NCBI GenBank assembly: GCA_028456385.1
Contig: JALNQF010000170.1
Coordinates: 30,821-94,820, forward strand
Source of the DNA: Ophiosphaerella korrae
Taxonomy: Eukaryota; Ascomycota; Dothideomycetes; Pleosporales; Phaeosphaeriaceae
Reading direction: 5' to 3'
DNA length: 64,000 nucleotides
Below are positions 32,541 to 44,812 of the stretch, piece by piece. The number at the start of each line of letters is the position of its first letter. Position 1 is the first letter of the stretch. The notes beneath the pieces were generated by a model, which was not told where the DNA came from, made no database searches, and worked only from the letters and a program-made list of their open reading frames with translations. A program made the translations under genes and the position numbers.

Positions 32541-35500
32541 TGGTACTTTGGGAGACAGATACTGTCAAGTGGCAATAAGACGGTTGTCTAGCCTAGCTTC
32601 TCCTGGTCATCAGTCAGAGAGAGAATTAAATAAGAATTGAGCTTGAACTTACTGGATTACTTCGCCAACGTGACGTCCCTGAGATGTGGTAAAGAATGGA
32701 GGTGACAGAAACGACAGAAGACCGGAGCGAACGACCCTATTACTTGACTGCAAAGAGCAAGAAGCCGATGAAGTGCGTTCTTAACAGACCTGATCGGTTC
32801 CTAGACCCAGTGCGGGGTTGACTGCGGGTGATCGGCGTAAGTGAGAGAAGGTGTGGGTGGTGACGCTTTAATGGCTGTGCTGAAGTATAGACTGCTTAGA
32901 CGCGTTAAGGTCGCAGTGTTGTTACAAACAAACAGCTTTGCGGACCCGGGCCGACGAGTTTCTGGAATTGCTGATATGCAAAGGCAGGCTGAATGGCTGA
33001 TGTCGCACCTCAGGCGGGATTGGGGCGCGGAGATATGGTGCAACGTCGAGCTTGAAATAGAAGTTGCTGGGGAGGCGAGACTATGAAGCCGAAAATAAAG
33101 ACTGACGCTGGCCGAGGGCGCTTGAGTGTCGATCAGTGTAAGCAGGTGAGCAGCCGGCTGGCTCTTGATAACTGAAAACGTCAACCCGAGGTCGACGATG
33201 CGGAGGCCTTTGTAAGTAAGGTCAGGAACCGTCGTAGGCTATATCAGTGATAGCGGAAGAGCAGGGGAGGGCGACAGATCATTCACACAGAGAGGCTTGA
33301 CGGCACTCTACTGTCGACGATCCGGATAAAATCGAGGTTAAGAGCAGAACGAAGACGGGGGGTCGGACCATGCATGGAACATGATTTTCTATCGAGGATC
33401 TGGAGCTGGTTACACAACCAGAAGCGTGACAGTCGAGGGCAAGCAGGTCCCCAAGAGATCCTGGACACAGGGATACGGTAGGTCGGCCCTGTGAAGGAGA
33501 GGCGCATGCTCCCGCCTCGCAAGGGCTCTGGATCATGTGTGCTGGTGCCGGGGTACCCTCCACTCCAAGGTCAATGGCGGTAATGCATCAACATGGGGGT
33601 TCTGCAGGTTGCTCATGGATGAGTGGAGAAAACCGCCGACGAACAAGGCCTTCGCCGTGGCGTCGAACAATCGGCCATCCAGGCAGATGGTGTGCCATTA
33701 TTGGCTTAATGCATGGCCATAGCACAAACGGGAGCTCAAGGGACATGCAGCAACAGGCGACAGGGGTGGAGCACAGGGTTGCAAGGCCCCCCGGCTCGGC
33801 AACGCTTGATAGAATATGTTGCGGGGTGTCTGTTGGCGTTGCTGCTTTAGTCTAAGCCGTGGGTGGACGAGAGGGTGGTGAGGTCGACCGGAGTGTGCCA
33901 TGCTACGGTCGAGCAACCATCGCATTGAAGTCGGTTGTTTGCAACCATGCGCGTGTATCCAACCGCGAGTGGCTGGCGGCTGGCGAGCTGGTAAGCTGCC
34001 CCTCTAGCATGCCCCTCTGGCAGTTGTCTGGCCCGTAAATTGCGTCAGGAACGCTGTGCATCAGCCTTGCTACCTAGTCCTTTGAGCCGCTAATCGCGTC
34101 CGTGAGATGCATGAACAACCAGCCTTGGACGCCTTCAGCCGTCATTTTTGACCTCGACAAGCAAAACGCGTCTAGCTGGTTTTGTATTTCTTTCGTTGCC
34201 ACACCTGCACAATACGTCGTAGCGAGTAGTGGGCGCTTAGTGGGTGAATACTCCCAATGAACGAGGCCTGCCATGAACGAGGAAGAAATCTGTCTAGAAA
34301 AGACGATCCTCACGGCCATAGTCCGGCCCGCGCCGGAATCAAAGTTTCTCGAAGCTTGCGTGGTGCAACGCCAGTGGGTGGGGTTATTCAAGATTTGACA
34401 GCGGCATCGAAAGACTCGGAGAGATTTGCCTTTCGTTGCATGTGTGTCGGAATCGCCCTCTCGGGTGGTGTGTTTTGTTGAGTGAAGCTGCGATGGTGGT
34501 CCATCTCTCTGCACGAAACATGCGCCATAATCGCAAGCCACACCATGCTTTTTCTGCATGGCCGTTCCGCAGCGATCGTCAATTTGTACCGTCTCTGTCC
34601 TGATACGGTGTACTTCAACCGATCCAGCGCTCACGTTTGGGGTGAGCATCGAACCTGACCACCAAGCTGGTACAAATGCATAGTTCGGCACATGCGGCCA
34701 GATTAATGTCGAGCCAGCGAACGAGCGTTGTCATGTCGTGGGGCACATGGGTAACCGCCAGTGTTTGGGTCGTTTTGCAGGGACTGACAAAACCACACAA
34801 ATCTTCGCATACGTAATCTCTATGAGCTATACCCATGCCGGTATCGCGTCCCATTTACAAAACACTGCCAAGGCCGCCTGGTTGGACTGATGCGCGTGAG
34901 CAATGAAATGACAGGAGCAGAGAACCCGCGGGTTTTCCTACGATTTATTGGTGGAGGTCGGAGCCGCCGCGGGTTTGATGGACGCAGGGATACTGTCTAC
35001 ACATCGGCAGAACATACTGTCCCCAAAATTATGCTCGACCCACTCACTGTTGCCGTTTTGACCCTCATCGCTGCGAAAACGAGATGGTGGTGCTATGGTT
35101 CGGGATTTTAGCATTTCATATAGTCCCACCAAGTATCATAGCACAGCAGCAGTGCTCTCGCAGGCGGAGCCTAGCCATGACAAGTGGTACAACAGATCCC
35201 TTTCATTTCGGTAGTCTGCAGCATCGCCCACGTTGGTGGATCAATTGCTGACAACCCACTCTGATTCCAGAATGAGCCTGAAATACACGGCCCGCCTCTG
35301 CCCAGCCACGACGGCATTTGTGCGCTCACTTCAATATCTGGTATGCCAGGAAATACCGCCTTCTCGAGCCAGGGACAGAACCTAGGCCTCGGTTGTTGTT
35401 GACACATCAGAGGGTATTCCGGGGAAGACATCGTTCGCTCCCAGGTACTAGCATATCGTACAAGTTGATATTGATTTGGTTATGGCCCTTTCATCTCCAA

Positions 35501-35793
35501 GGCCTGCTCGTACCAAACTTTGCTCTTCATCGTGGATCGTGGCGTTGCAGGTTGATAGGTGCCAGTGGCGGCTAGACCATGCTCCCCCATCGTATCAACA
35601 TGCTGAGGATCGTTCGGAGAAATGCTTCCCCATGGCCACTCGTACAGATAGAGAACTCTGGCGGCAAAGCGCCACAACCCTTCCCCATACTGCATGCAGT
35701 CGTAAAGAGGAAAGCTTGGAGTGAGGTGCATGAGCCCCAACTTCTCGACAATTGTTACCTATCCTGTACAGGCGTCAGCTGCCCCTGGTACCA
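32541..35793. other. 3.3 kb upstream region of the homeodomain gene
   Basis: No gene is supported. Near the left end a probable leader intron of the homeodomain gene runs 32652 to 32603 on the minus strand (GTAAGT donor, GACCAG acceptor). The longest open frame, 34074-34691 (-), 205 aa, shows no recognised domain. The right end is the 3' side of the THO subunit gene. Long upstream regions are common for fungal developmental regulators, so cis-regulatory content is plausible but unproven. Confidence 0.5.
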
Positions 35794-37998
35794 CTACGCC
35801 TCTGTAGTCAGTTGACTTTGTTGGTCGGGCCGCTGCTCCTCGACGCTATGATGCTCTGCTTGCGGACCTGACCCCCTGTTATCTGCAGGTATGGGTACAG
35901 CGTCTTCACCAGTCGCCTCAGTGGAGGCAGTAGCCGGCTGAAGAGCCTCTAGACCTTTCCCTTGTTCAATCCTATCGAATAAACTGAGCTGTTTCTTGGA
36001 GGCAAGACGAAGCCCTTTCCAGACGTAACTGGATTTCTTCCCCGCCACTTCACGCCTTTCCTCCTCGGTATCTGTCATCTCCAAGTCTAAATCAGTCATT
36101 CGGACTTTGGTAACATATGACTCTGCTTTCGGCACGTTGAATCTGACAAACTTTATGAGCTGAAGGGTGATGCCAGCCGGCCGAACGGAACACATACCTG
36201 TCGGGTTGTCGTAGCCGTCCAAGTCCGTTTCCTGCTTCGGTGTTGTGTAGAAAATTCAGAGTACTTGGGACACCTAGAGGCTTTGAGGGCTTCTTGGCTT
36301 GGACGGCTTTCTGTGCCCCAGTTTTCGCCTGGAGAAAGTCCTTGGTGGCGACTCTGTCTCGAGTGAATGGCTGGCAATTCTCCATTTTCCACCTAACCCA
36401 ATTCTTATCTCGGGATAGCACCGTGTCCACCATTCGGTAATAGAATTTGCCATCTGGACCCTCCTGCAGGTAATTTGCGATAGCGTTCTTGATGCCCGAC
36501 GCCCATTCCGTCTGTGCTCTTGTGGTCAGCCGAGGAGTTGGTGATCAGTCACTGTGGCAAGCCTGAGAGGAATAGCCGTGCGGGGAAGAGAGAAGGGGAT
36601 TAGACTCACATCCTCTTCACGGAGTGTGAAATTGTACTGCATGGCTTTCTGTGCATTCTGGTAGAGAGGTTTGCTCTTTGCCTTGTCTGTAAGTGCCAAC
36701 AGAAAATCAATGAGTATCAGTGCTTGGACAAGGATGTGCCGTTGGAAGGCGAGATCACTCAACTGGAAAGGATCAGTCATAGCGTCTCAACCAATTTACA
36801 AGTGTCATTGCATACCTCGAGCTTAAACAGGTCACGACTCGTCAGATATTTGGGGTTGTAGGTGTTGGCAAAGGCATCATAGTTATCGCCCGCACGATCC
36901 TTCTGCCCCTTTTTGTGATCAGAATCCCCAGCCTGTATGACCTTGGGAACCTCTTTGAACTTTGCGAGAGTAGCCTCGAGACTCTTTTGAAATTGCTTGA
37001 AGTGATCTTCTTCAAAGAGCCGGGGCGGATTTGAGAAAGAATGCTGCAGCGACCAGAATACCGGATAGAGGGATTCAATATCCATAGTAGTTACCCCCCC
37101 TTCTTTACGTATATCGGATTCTCCAGACTTATCTGTTCGATCTTCTGATCTGATCTCCTCTTTGCTTGCAGGATCATTCTCAGGCTCATCGAGCTGCATA
37201 GTGACTTCATCGTCCACATTTGACTCTTTCAGGAAGTCCTCGAACGTCGTGACATTCTCTACGTGGAAGTTGCCACGAAGATTGACTGAGCTCTTATCGC
37301 CTAGAGGAAAGCTTTGGAACATGAAAATATACACACGGCCACAGAAGACTGGGTCCTCGGCGCGGGACAGCCGACGAAGAAGCTCATTGCATAACCGTAG
37401 AATAACTAGATCTTTGTTCTTGGAGTTGATCTGGGCAAGGGTCAGTAAGATGAACATATTAGCTAGGAGGTTCATACAGCAATAATGGCCTCCCTCCGAG
37501 ATTCCAGGAAGTTGAAGACGGTCCGGCAGCCCTCTATTGACTGGCTATCAAGCAACTCTTCGATGAGTAATAGAGTCGCTTGTGGTGAACATAGATCTGA
37601 CGTTGTTAGATTCATGAATCGGCTTTGTCCCGCGCGAAATGCCTACCTCGATCTCCACAATACTGTACGATGTCGAGCAGGTTCCAAATGGTCACAAATG
37701 AGGGTTCCCCAATTCGTGTTGACCCCTACAAAAGAATGAGCACAACACATGACGGAGGAGTGTGGAAACCGACAAGGTTGGCGTAGAATAAAGCTCTCGC
37801 TTCCTTCTCTACTGCAAGCTTTCTCATCTCCGCCTCGCCCTCTACATTTTCCAAGAGAAGTTCATCCTCTGGCACAAGCTCAGAAACCTGGAGAGGGGGA
37901 TCGATGGTTGCGCTTGGCTTGATGATGCGCGCGCGTTGTAGCAGATGCTTGAGTCGCGCTGCGACAGCATCTTGAGATGTTTTAGTAGTTACGGCCAT
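35794..37998 (-). CDS. THO complex subunit 1 (Hpr1/THOC1 family)
   Basis: Nuclear protein of the THO/TREX complex, coupling transcription elongation to mRNP assembly and export. Seven minus-strand exons, 37998-37774, 37725-37647, 37596-37478, 37430-36816, 36762-36610, 36511-36198 and 36142-35794, give 617 aa. Family blocks seen are TRIGEPSFVTIWNLLDIVQY, LLLIEELLDSQSIEGCRTVF, RVYIFMFQSFPLGDKSSVNL, VEDVTT-like HVENVTTFEDF and DKNWVRWKMENCQPF. The C-terminal tail (DLDLEMTDTEEERR onward) is Glu/Gln-rich. I chose the MAVTTKTSQDAV start; an in-frame upstream Met at 38157 would add 53 residues of unconserved look. Intron 1 has a GTCGGT donor. It is divergent from the Csm3 gene. Confidence 0.9.
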
Positions 37999-38403
37999 GG
38001 CTAATGGTATGTATGGTTGTTGCAGAATGCAGAGAGGGTTGGTGGCGAACGTAGGTAGCAAACTCGAGATAAGTTGGGCGGTAATCAGCAACGAGCTGGC
38101 GTATTCTGAAGTATGGGGCGTGCAGTCTTTCCTCAGAGCTAACAATCGTTCTTTCACTTCTTACCGTGGGCAAACTCGACTTCATCAGCAGCAACACGTG
38201 AAGAGTGAAATTGATATTCAGTGGTGGACCCTTGTCGATGATTTAGAGTGCGGCACACCTGCAATGGCAGCACTAGCGTCATGTCCGTGCATGTGGCTGA
38301 AAATCACGCTAAAGCGCGTCGCGTTGTCCAGCAGTTGTGTTCATGGTTCATTGTTTGATAGCCACGCACAAGAACACAACCATTCAGGCTTTATCTCGAC
38401 AAC
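37999..38403. promoter_or_regulatory. Divergent promoter between THO subunit and Csm3 genes
   Basis: A 405-bp interval between two outward-facing start codons; it must hold both promoters. No specific motif was identified by eye. Confidence 0.5.
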
Positions 38404-39254
38404 ATGGCCCCAAATAGCCCGCCGACACGCGATATACCGTCAGGTGACGAGTTGGATGACATTTTGAATGGCCTCGTTGAGGGCAGAGACGTACCCAGCA
38501 TCGATGACACACAGACACAGCCAAGCTATGGTAGCAAAGTATCTGGTGCTGCTGGCGATGGACTAGGAATTGACGAGGAGATCGTCATCACCAAAAAGCG
38601 CATACCTATCCCAAAACTTGACGACAATCGGCTGCTCTCCGACCCGGGGATTCCCAGGCTACGCAAGATATCGAAAGAGCGACTGCGTTTCAAGGGAAAG
38701 GGACACGAGGTATTAACAAACTGCTACGTTGCCAATATTGCTCGCTGACTATGTTCCAGTATGGCGACATTGCCCGCATGCTCAACATGTACCAATTGTG
38801 GCTCGATGATCTTTACCCTCGTGCCAAATTCGCCGATGCGCTCACCATAATCGAAAAAGTCGGGCATTCGAAGAGAATGCACATGATGCGGAAGGATTGG
38901 ATAGATGAAGGCAAGCCGCGACGAACCACAGAACGTGACGAGGAGGACTTGAATGAGGTAGCCCCTGGTGCACCATCGATGGAACAGCAGCCTGATACAA
39001 TGGAGGGCATAGAGCAGGAAGCCGAGGCCGGAGGGCAGCAGCCTGGCTCATTGGGACAAGCACCAATTCGAACCATAGAACAGCCCAGCCCAGACTCAGC
39101 TAATGGTGATCCAGATGAAGACGAGCTGGATGCGCTGCTAGCAGAAAGTGCGCTGCCTCATACGGCAGCCCCACGAGAATTACCTACTCGAATGGCTGTG
39201 ACGGAAGAGGACCCATTTGCGGATGAGATGGAAGCCATGGGAGATATATGGTGA
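38404..39254 (+). CDS. CSM3: Replication fork protection protein Csm3/Swi3 (TIPIN family)
   Basis: Partner of Tof1/Swi1 in the fork protection complex, which stabilises stalled replisomes and helps checkpoint signalling and cohesion. Exons 38404-38709 and 38760-39254 give 266 aa. The Swi3 domain spans about residues 60-135: [60 protein letters not shown] and [11 protein letters not shown]. The intron (GTATTA...CAG, 50 nt) falls inside the domain between GHE and YGD, and its removal restores the conserved order. The C-terminal third is acidic, ending [14 protein letters not shown]. Confidence 0.93.
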
Positions 39255-39578
39255 TGCCATTTGACAGCTTGATTCTTGCATAGCGCGGCGTTTGAGACTT
39301 TTGACTAATGACATATATTTCTTGTACCAATATGCTGATCTACATAAAATCCTATGCAGGTACATATCTGCTGGTGTGACCGTAACTACCTAGACCTGTT
39401 AGTAATGTTTGTCTGGGGCGTGGCGGGGCAGGGATGCCCCGCTCTGGGTGGGTCTCCCTCTCCCACGAAAATCAATATGTTGTGGCGCGTACCTTGATAA
39501 ACGTCATTCATCTGTGCTCCGTGCTCCACCATGTGCCGTTGACAACCACCTACAACGTCCAGTACTTCAATCGCTATA
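39255..39578. promoter_or_regulatory. Intergenic, Ski2 promoter region
   Basis: 324 bp between Csm3 stop and Ski2 start, both on the plus strand. It must hold the Csm3 3' end and the Ski2 promoter; no further signal was recognised. Confidence 0.4.
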
Positions 39579-42500
39579 ATGGATCTCCCCGAAGAACTCG
39601 AAAAGCTTAGGCTAAGCCATGGTGCGCTGGATGCCGGCTGGATAGACTCCACCAAGGGCGAACAACGTCCACCAAAACGACAACGCAAAACAAAACAGCT
39701 TGTCAAGAAGGAGCTAGAGGCCGACTTTCTGGCACCATCGCGGTCGTTCAGCACCCAGTGGCTGAACCAGTTGCAGCAGCGATGGGACACTCCTACCAAT
39801 TATCACAGTTTGTTTCAAATCGCCCCAACCCAGACCCGCACTATTATTCGGTTCACTCGTGAAGGACTCGAGGGTCGCGTTACAGGGTATAAAGAAGTGA
39901 CCGTACCGGCAAACTCAGCAACAGCGAAAAACTCTACTTCTTTACTTCGAAAGCCTGCCAACAGAGCTGAATTCGTCCGTGGTGCTGCTGGTTTCTTCCC
40001 CTTTGCACCTGGAGGCCTCGATGGTGTTGAAGCTATTGCCGCAGTCGAAGATGAGGCGATCTTGAATGAAGAGAAAGACAGCTCGAAAAAAAACAAGGGC
40101 CTTGACCGAGTCATCAATTTCACGGCTGAGGGCGGTCTGCTCGAACTGCCACCAGGGTTCTCGCGTGGATTGGATTTCAAGAAGAAGCAGAACATGAATC
40201 CTAAAATAGCAAAAGAGGTTGAAGAAACTTTAGGAGAAGCGTCAACCGTTACCGCAAATGAGGCTGATGAGGATGATGCTGTTAATGCTAGTCCCAAAGA
40301 GCACACGTCTTCCGGAGAGGAAAGCCAAACACCAAATGAAGAAGAAATCGATGCCCTGTTACCTATTGAGTTCCCTGCTTTGGCCCCTCATGGCCCTCTT
40401 ACAATAGCTGCTTCAAGGAAGGGCGGACGAGAGTGGGCTCATATGGTCGACACCAACTGCGATATAACAAATTTCCGAGAACTCGTTCCAGATATGGCGC
40501 GCGAATACCCATTTGAACTTGACACGTTCCAAAAGGAGGCTGTCTATCACCTTGAAAACGGCGATTCTGTGTTCGTGGCTGCCCATACTTCTGCTGGAAA
40601 GACCGTAGTGGCAGAATACGCAATCGCTCTCGCTGCTAAACATATGACCAAAGCTATCTACACATCTCCAATCAAGGCTCTAAGTAACCAAAAGTTCCGC
40701 GACTTTCGGCTTACCTTTGATGATGTTGGGATTCTCACGGGTGATGTGCAGATCCGACCAGAAGCGAGTTGCCTTATCATGACTACCGAAATTTTGCGAA
40801 GTATGCTGTATCGTGGTGCAGACCTAATTAGGGATGTTGAGTTCGTCATCTTTGACGAAGTTCACTACGTCAATGACCTCGAGCGAGGTGTAGTGTGGGA
40901 GGAAGTTATTATCATGCTACCACAGCATGTCACCCTGATCTTGCTTTCAGCTACTGTACCCAATACCTATGAGTTCGCTTCATGGGTCGGTCGGACGAAA
41001 AAGAAAGACATCTATGTCATCTCCACACCCAAGCGTCCTATCCCGCTGGAGCACTACCTATGGGCTGGGGAAGACATTTACAAGATCGTTACGGCTGATA
41101 AGAAGTTCGTAGAAAACGGCTGGAAAGAGGCTAACGATATTATGTCAGGTAAAGACAAGGTTAAGGCACCAACAATAAAAGACGCTCCGGCCGGAAGAGG
41201 TCGTGGCGGCCGTGGCGGTCCTACGAAAGGAGGACAGAATCAACGAGGAAGAGGGCAGCAAAATGCAGGCCGGGGAGGCACCCCACGCGGGGGAGGTGCA
41301 CCAGCGACTCGAGGTCGTGGCAACATTGCGCGAACAGGTCGTGGAGGTGGTCGAACGACAGCTGCTCAGGATCGGAACATATGGGTACATCTCATACAGC
41401 ACCTACGAAGCAAAGATCTTCTGCCGGCATGTATCTTCGTGTTCTCGAAGAAGCGTTGCGAGGAAAATGCCGAGGCACTCTCAAATCTTGACTATTGTAC
41501 TGCTGCAGAGAAGAGTGCAATCCACATGACAATCGAAAAGTCACTAGTGAGGCTCAGTCGCGAAGATCGAGAGCTACCTCAGATCAAGCGATTGAGAGAA
41601 CTGCTCAGCCGGGGCATTGCTGTTCACCATGGCGGTATGCTTCCCATTGTCAAAGAAGTTGTAGAGATCTTGTTTGCGAAGACGCTCGTCAAGGTGCTTT
41701 TCGCAACCGAAACCTTTGCTATGGGTCTAAATCTGCCCACTAGAACTGTTGTGTTCTCTGGCTTCCGCAAACACGATGGTCGTGAATTTCGTGATTTGCT
41801 TCCTGGCGAATATACCCAGATGGCTGGTCGTGCTGGACGAAGAGGCCTTGACACAGTCGGCACCGTAATAATTTGCGTCCCTGGAGCGGATGAGGCGCCT
41901 CCAGCGACTAGATTGAGACAGATGATGCTTGGTGAGCCTACGAAACTACGGTCTCAATTCCGTCTCACATACAACATGATGTTAAATCTCCTGCGTGTCG
42001 AGGCCCTGAGGATTGAAGAGATGATTAAGCGCAGCTTCAGCGAGAATGCTACTCAAGCCTTGCTCCCAGAGCATGAGAAAAATGTTAAGATCTCAGAGGC
42101 AGATCTTGAAACGATTAAACGCGAGCCGTGCAAGATCTGCGACATTGATCTGGAGGCGTGTCATCAATCTTGTGAGGATTATAAGCGGCTGACAAACGAA
42201 ATGCACTTGAGCCTACTTGCTGACCCAGTTGGCCGACGTGTACTTAGCAGGAAAAGGCTTATTGTGTACAAGAAGGTATGTAAGAAGGCTCGACATGGCG
42301 GTATGTGACTGATTCATTAGGGCAACAAACGCACTGCAGGTATGCTTATGCAGGATGGTACCAGTCGAGGCCTTGAGCCTACCATCAAGGTCCTGGAAAT
42401 TGCTCAAAATCAAGACCGAAAGGCGGATGATCTTTTTCCATATCTGACTCCATTTGCGAGGTTCTTCCGGAGCCTTCCCAAGACACCCAAGGATCTCATC

Positions 42501-43596
42501 TTAAAAACGTCTTTCGTCCCCCTGAACGATATCGAGTGCTTTACCAAGACTATCATTGACATTCCGGAGTCAGTACAGAATCTCAATCGAAAAAAAGATA
42601 CACTCATGCTGGCTGAAGCCCAATTCCTGCCCTTGTGTCAATCCTGGAATTACGAGGATTGGGATGAGTATGACTATAGCCGCATCAAAAGTCTCAAGAT
42701 CCGCGAGTTGATAGAGGCTCGATTCAAAGAAGGACTTATTGCTGTTGATAAGAAGTGCCTTGACTGTCCCAATTTCTTGAAGCACTTTGAGATGGAGCAC
42801 GACCAATGGGTTATCAAAGAGAACATCACCTCTCTCCGGCAGCTCATGTCAGATCAGAACCTCCAGCTCTTGCCTGACTATGAACAGAGAATACAAGTAC
42901 TAAAAGATCTTGGGTTCATCGATGAGGGCTCGCGCGTAGAGCTAAAAGGCAAAGTTGCTTGCGAGGTACTTTTCTAAGTCGTAACTCATGAAGCGCTCAC
43001 TAATCATAACTATAGATACACTCCGCCGACGAGCTTGTCCTAACAGAACTTGTCCTTGAGAATGTCCTAGCTGATTATACACCCGAGGAGATAGTCGCAC
43101 TTCTTTCTGCTTTTGTTTTCCAAGAAAAGACCGATGTTGAACCCACGCTAACTGCCAGCCTGACTCGTGGCATTGCTGCCATCGTCAAGATTTCTGAAAA
43201 AGTAAACGACATCCAAACTTTACACCAAGTCATTCTCTCCGCAGATGACTCGAACGACTTCGTAAGCAAACCCCGTTTCGGTATGGTCGAGGTGGTGTAT
43301 GAGTGGGCAAGGGGCATGAGCTTCAATCGCATTACAGATTTGACCGACGTCATGGAGGGAACAATCGTGCGGGTAATCACAAGATTGGACGAGACCTGCC
43401 GGGAGGTCAAGAATGCCGCGAGGATCATTGGAGACCCAACGTTGTTTCAAAAGATGGGGACGTGTCAAGAACTGATCAAACGGTAAGTCCAAAGTTATCG
43501 TCACTTGCGAACTGGCATTGCTGGTGCTTTTTGACGGGATTATGCTAACAGATTTGGGACAGGGATATCTGTAACTGCGCAAGCTTGTACCTGTAA
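39579..43596 (+). CDS. SKI2: Antiviral/superkiller RNA helicase Ski2
   Basis: Cytosolic DExH helicase of the Ski complex, which unwinds mRNA and feeds it to the exosome for 3'-5' decay. Exons 39579-42275, 42321-42965, 43016-43482 and 43563-43596 give 1280 aa. Visible are Walker A AHTSAGKT (about 335), DEVH (about 426-429), SAT in LLSATVPN and motif [14 protein letters not shown] (about 747). An RG-rich stretch (about 538-595) lies between the two RecA domains. The insertion (arch) region and the C-terminal DSHCT domain follow; the last exon of 34 nt ends [10 protein letters not shown], the conserved Ski2 C-terminus. Ski2 rather than Mtr4 is favoured by the N-terminus ([38 protein letters not shown]). 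Confidence 0.95.
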
Positions 43597-44812
43597 ATGT
43601 GGGATGTTTGACGCAGGAAGATCGGTCATGCTTGGATGATTAGGAAGCCTAGTCCCGTTTCGATGTATTTTAGCTGAAAAACAGCGGAACTGAAGCTTCC
43701 CGGGGATGTTTTGAAGACCACGACGCTCATAAGGCAGTGCGTGGATGTATGCGATTATTGGCCATATCCAAGTGCATGATTGTTCATCGTGCCACAGTGC
43801 ATAATGGAGGCTTATCGATAGTATAGCATGACGTGGTATACCTGCCCACTATCAGTTCGGTATCACACGGCATTACACAAGTAACAAGGCAGAGGTTGTG
43901 CTTTTGACAGATGCAATGTATGCGCCTGCAGTCTATATTTTCACATCCTATGCCCGTGTAACCAGTGGTGCATGAGTGTTTGGATGATAGGCCAGTAAAT
44001 AATGCGGGGACAGCGTGAAGACGTCGGCATCAGTTGCATCTGCCGAGCATTCTGTGTCATACCGATCTGTGTAAGCCTAATCTCGATTCTAAGATAGCGC
44101 TGTTAGTACCCGAGAAGTACGCTTGAGGCACGGCAATGTGTGTGTAAGGCAGCGAATGTAGTACTCCAATGACTGCATGGATAGTGCTGGATGACTAAGA
44201 TTCTTGCTACGGGTAGCAGATGCTGTACTGGAAAGTGGAAAGTAGGCTTTGGTGGCATAGCCTTATGGGGATATCTCGATGAGCGGTAAGGGCTGCAGGT
44301 ACGCGAGAGCTTGGATCCAGAGCCTGGCTGATCCTACTGCGCGCATATCGTATTGACTTGTAAGAACATGTATGAAGATGGCGCCGTGCGAGAACTGGCA
44401 CTGTGACTGGCACTGGTACAGTGGGTTGCAAGTGAGGAGGGGGACAAAGGTGTCCACAAAGGTTGGTGTATGGTGGAGCACTGGCCACGTGCTAAACCAG
44501 GGTAGCGTGCGCGAGACAGCCCACAAAAACTTCCCCTCCATCCTCTGAACCTGCACACGCTGAATGTGAATCGACTGCAAGGGGCGCAAGATAATAATTC
44601 CTACCGCCGGCCCCTGGCTTCTGCTCCATCTCTACCACCAATTATTCTCCCCAAACCCGGTCGAGGGCGCCACTGCAGCCGGTGAAGGGCTGATATCCCA
44701 CCGCCTAGGCATTGACTGGATACTGTCAGGACACCACACTTGCCATAAGAGCTCGCCCGCCCTCACACGGAGACGCTGCTCAGCACGCAACCCCCAGCCA
44801 ACAATTGCGAAC
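43597..44812. other. Intergenic between Ski2 and the importin gene
   Basis: 1.2 kb with no supported gene. Minus-strand open frames at 44207-44841 are short, mutually overlapping and without family features. The right end is the promoter of the importin gene. Confidence 0.5.

Noticed and set aside
37999..38157. 53-residue N-terminal extension of the THO subunit
   Set aside because: In frame and open, but unconserved in look; MAVTTKTSQDAV fits the family start and the extension is probably leader.
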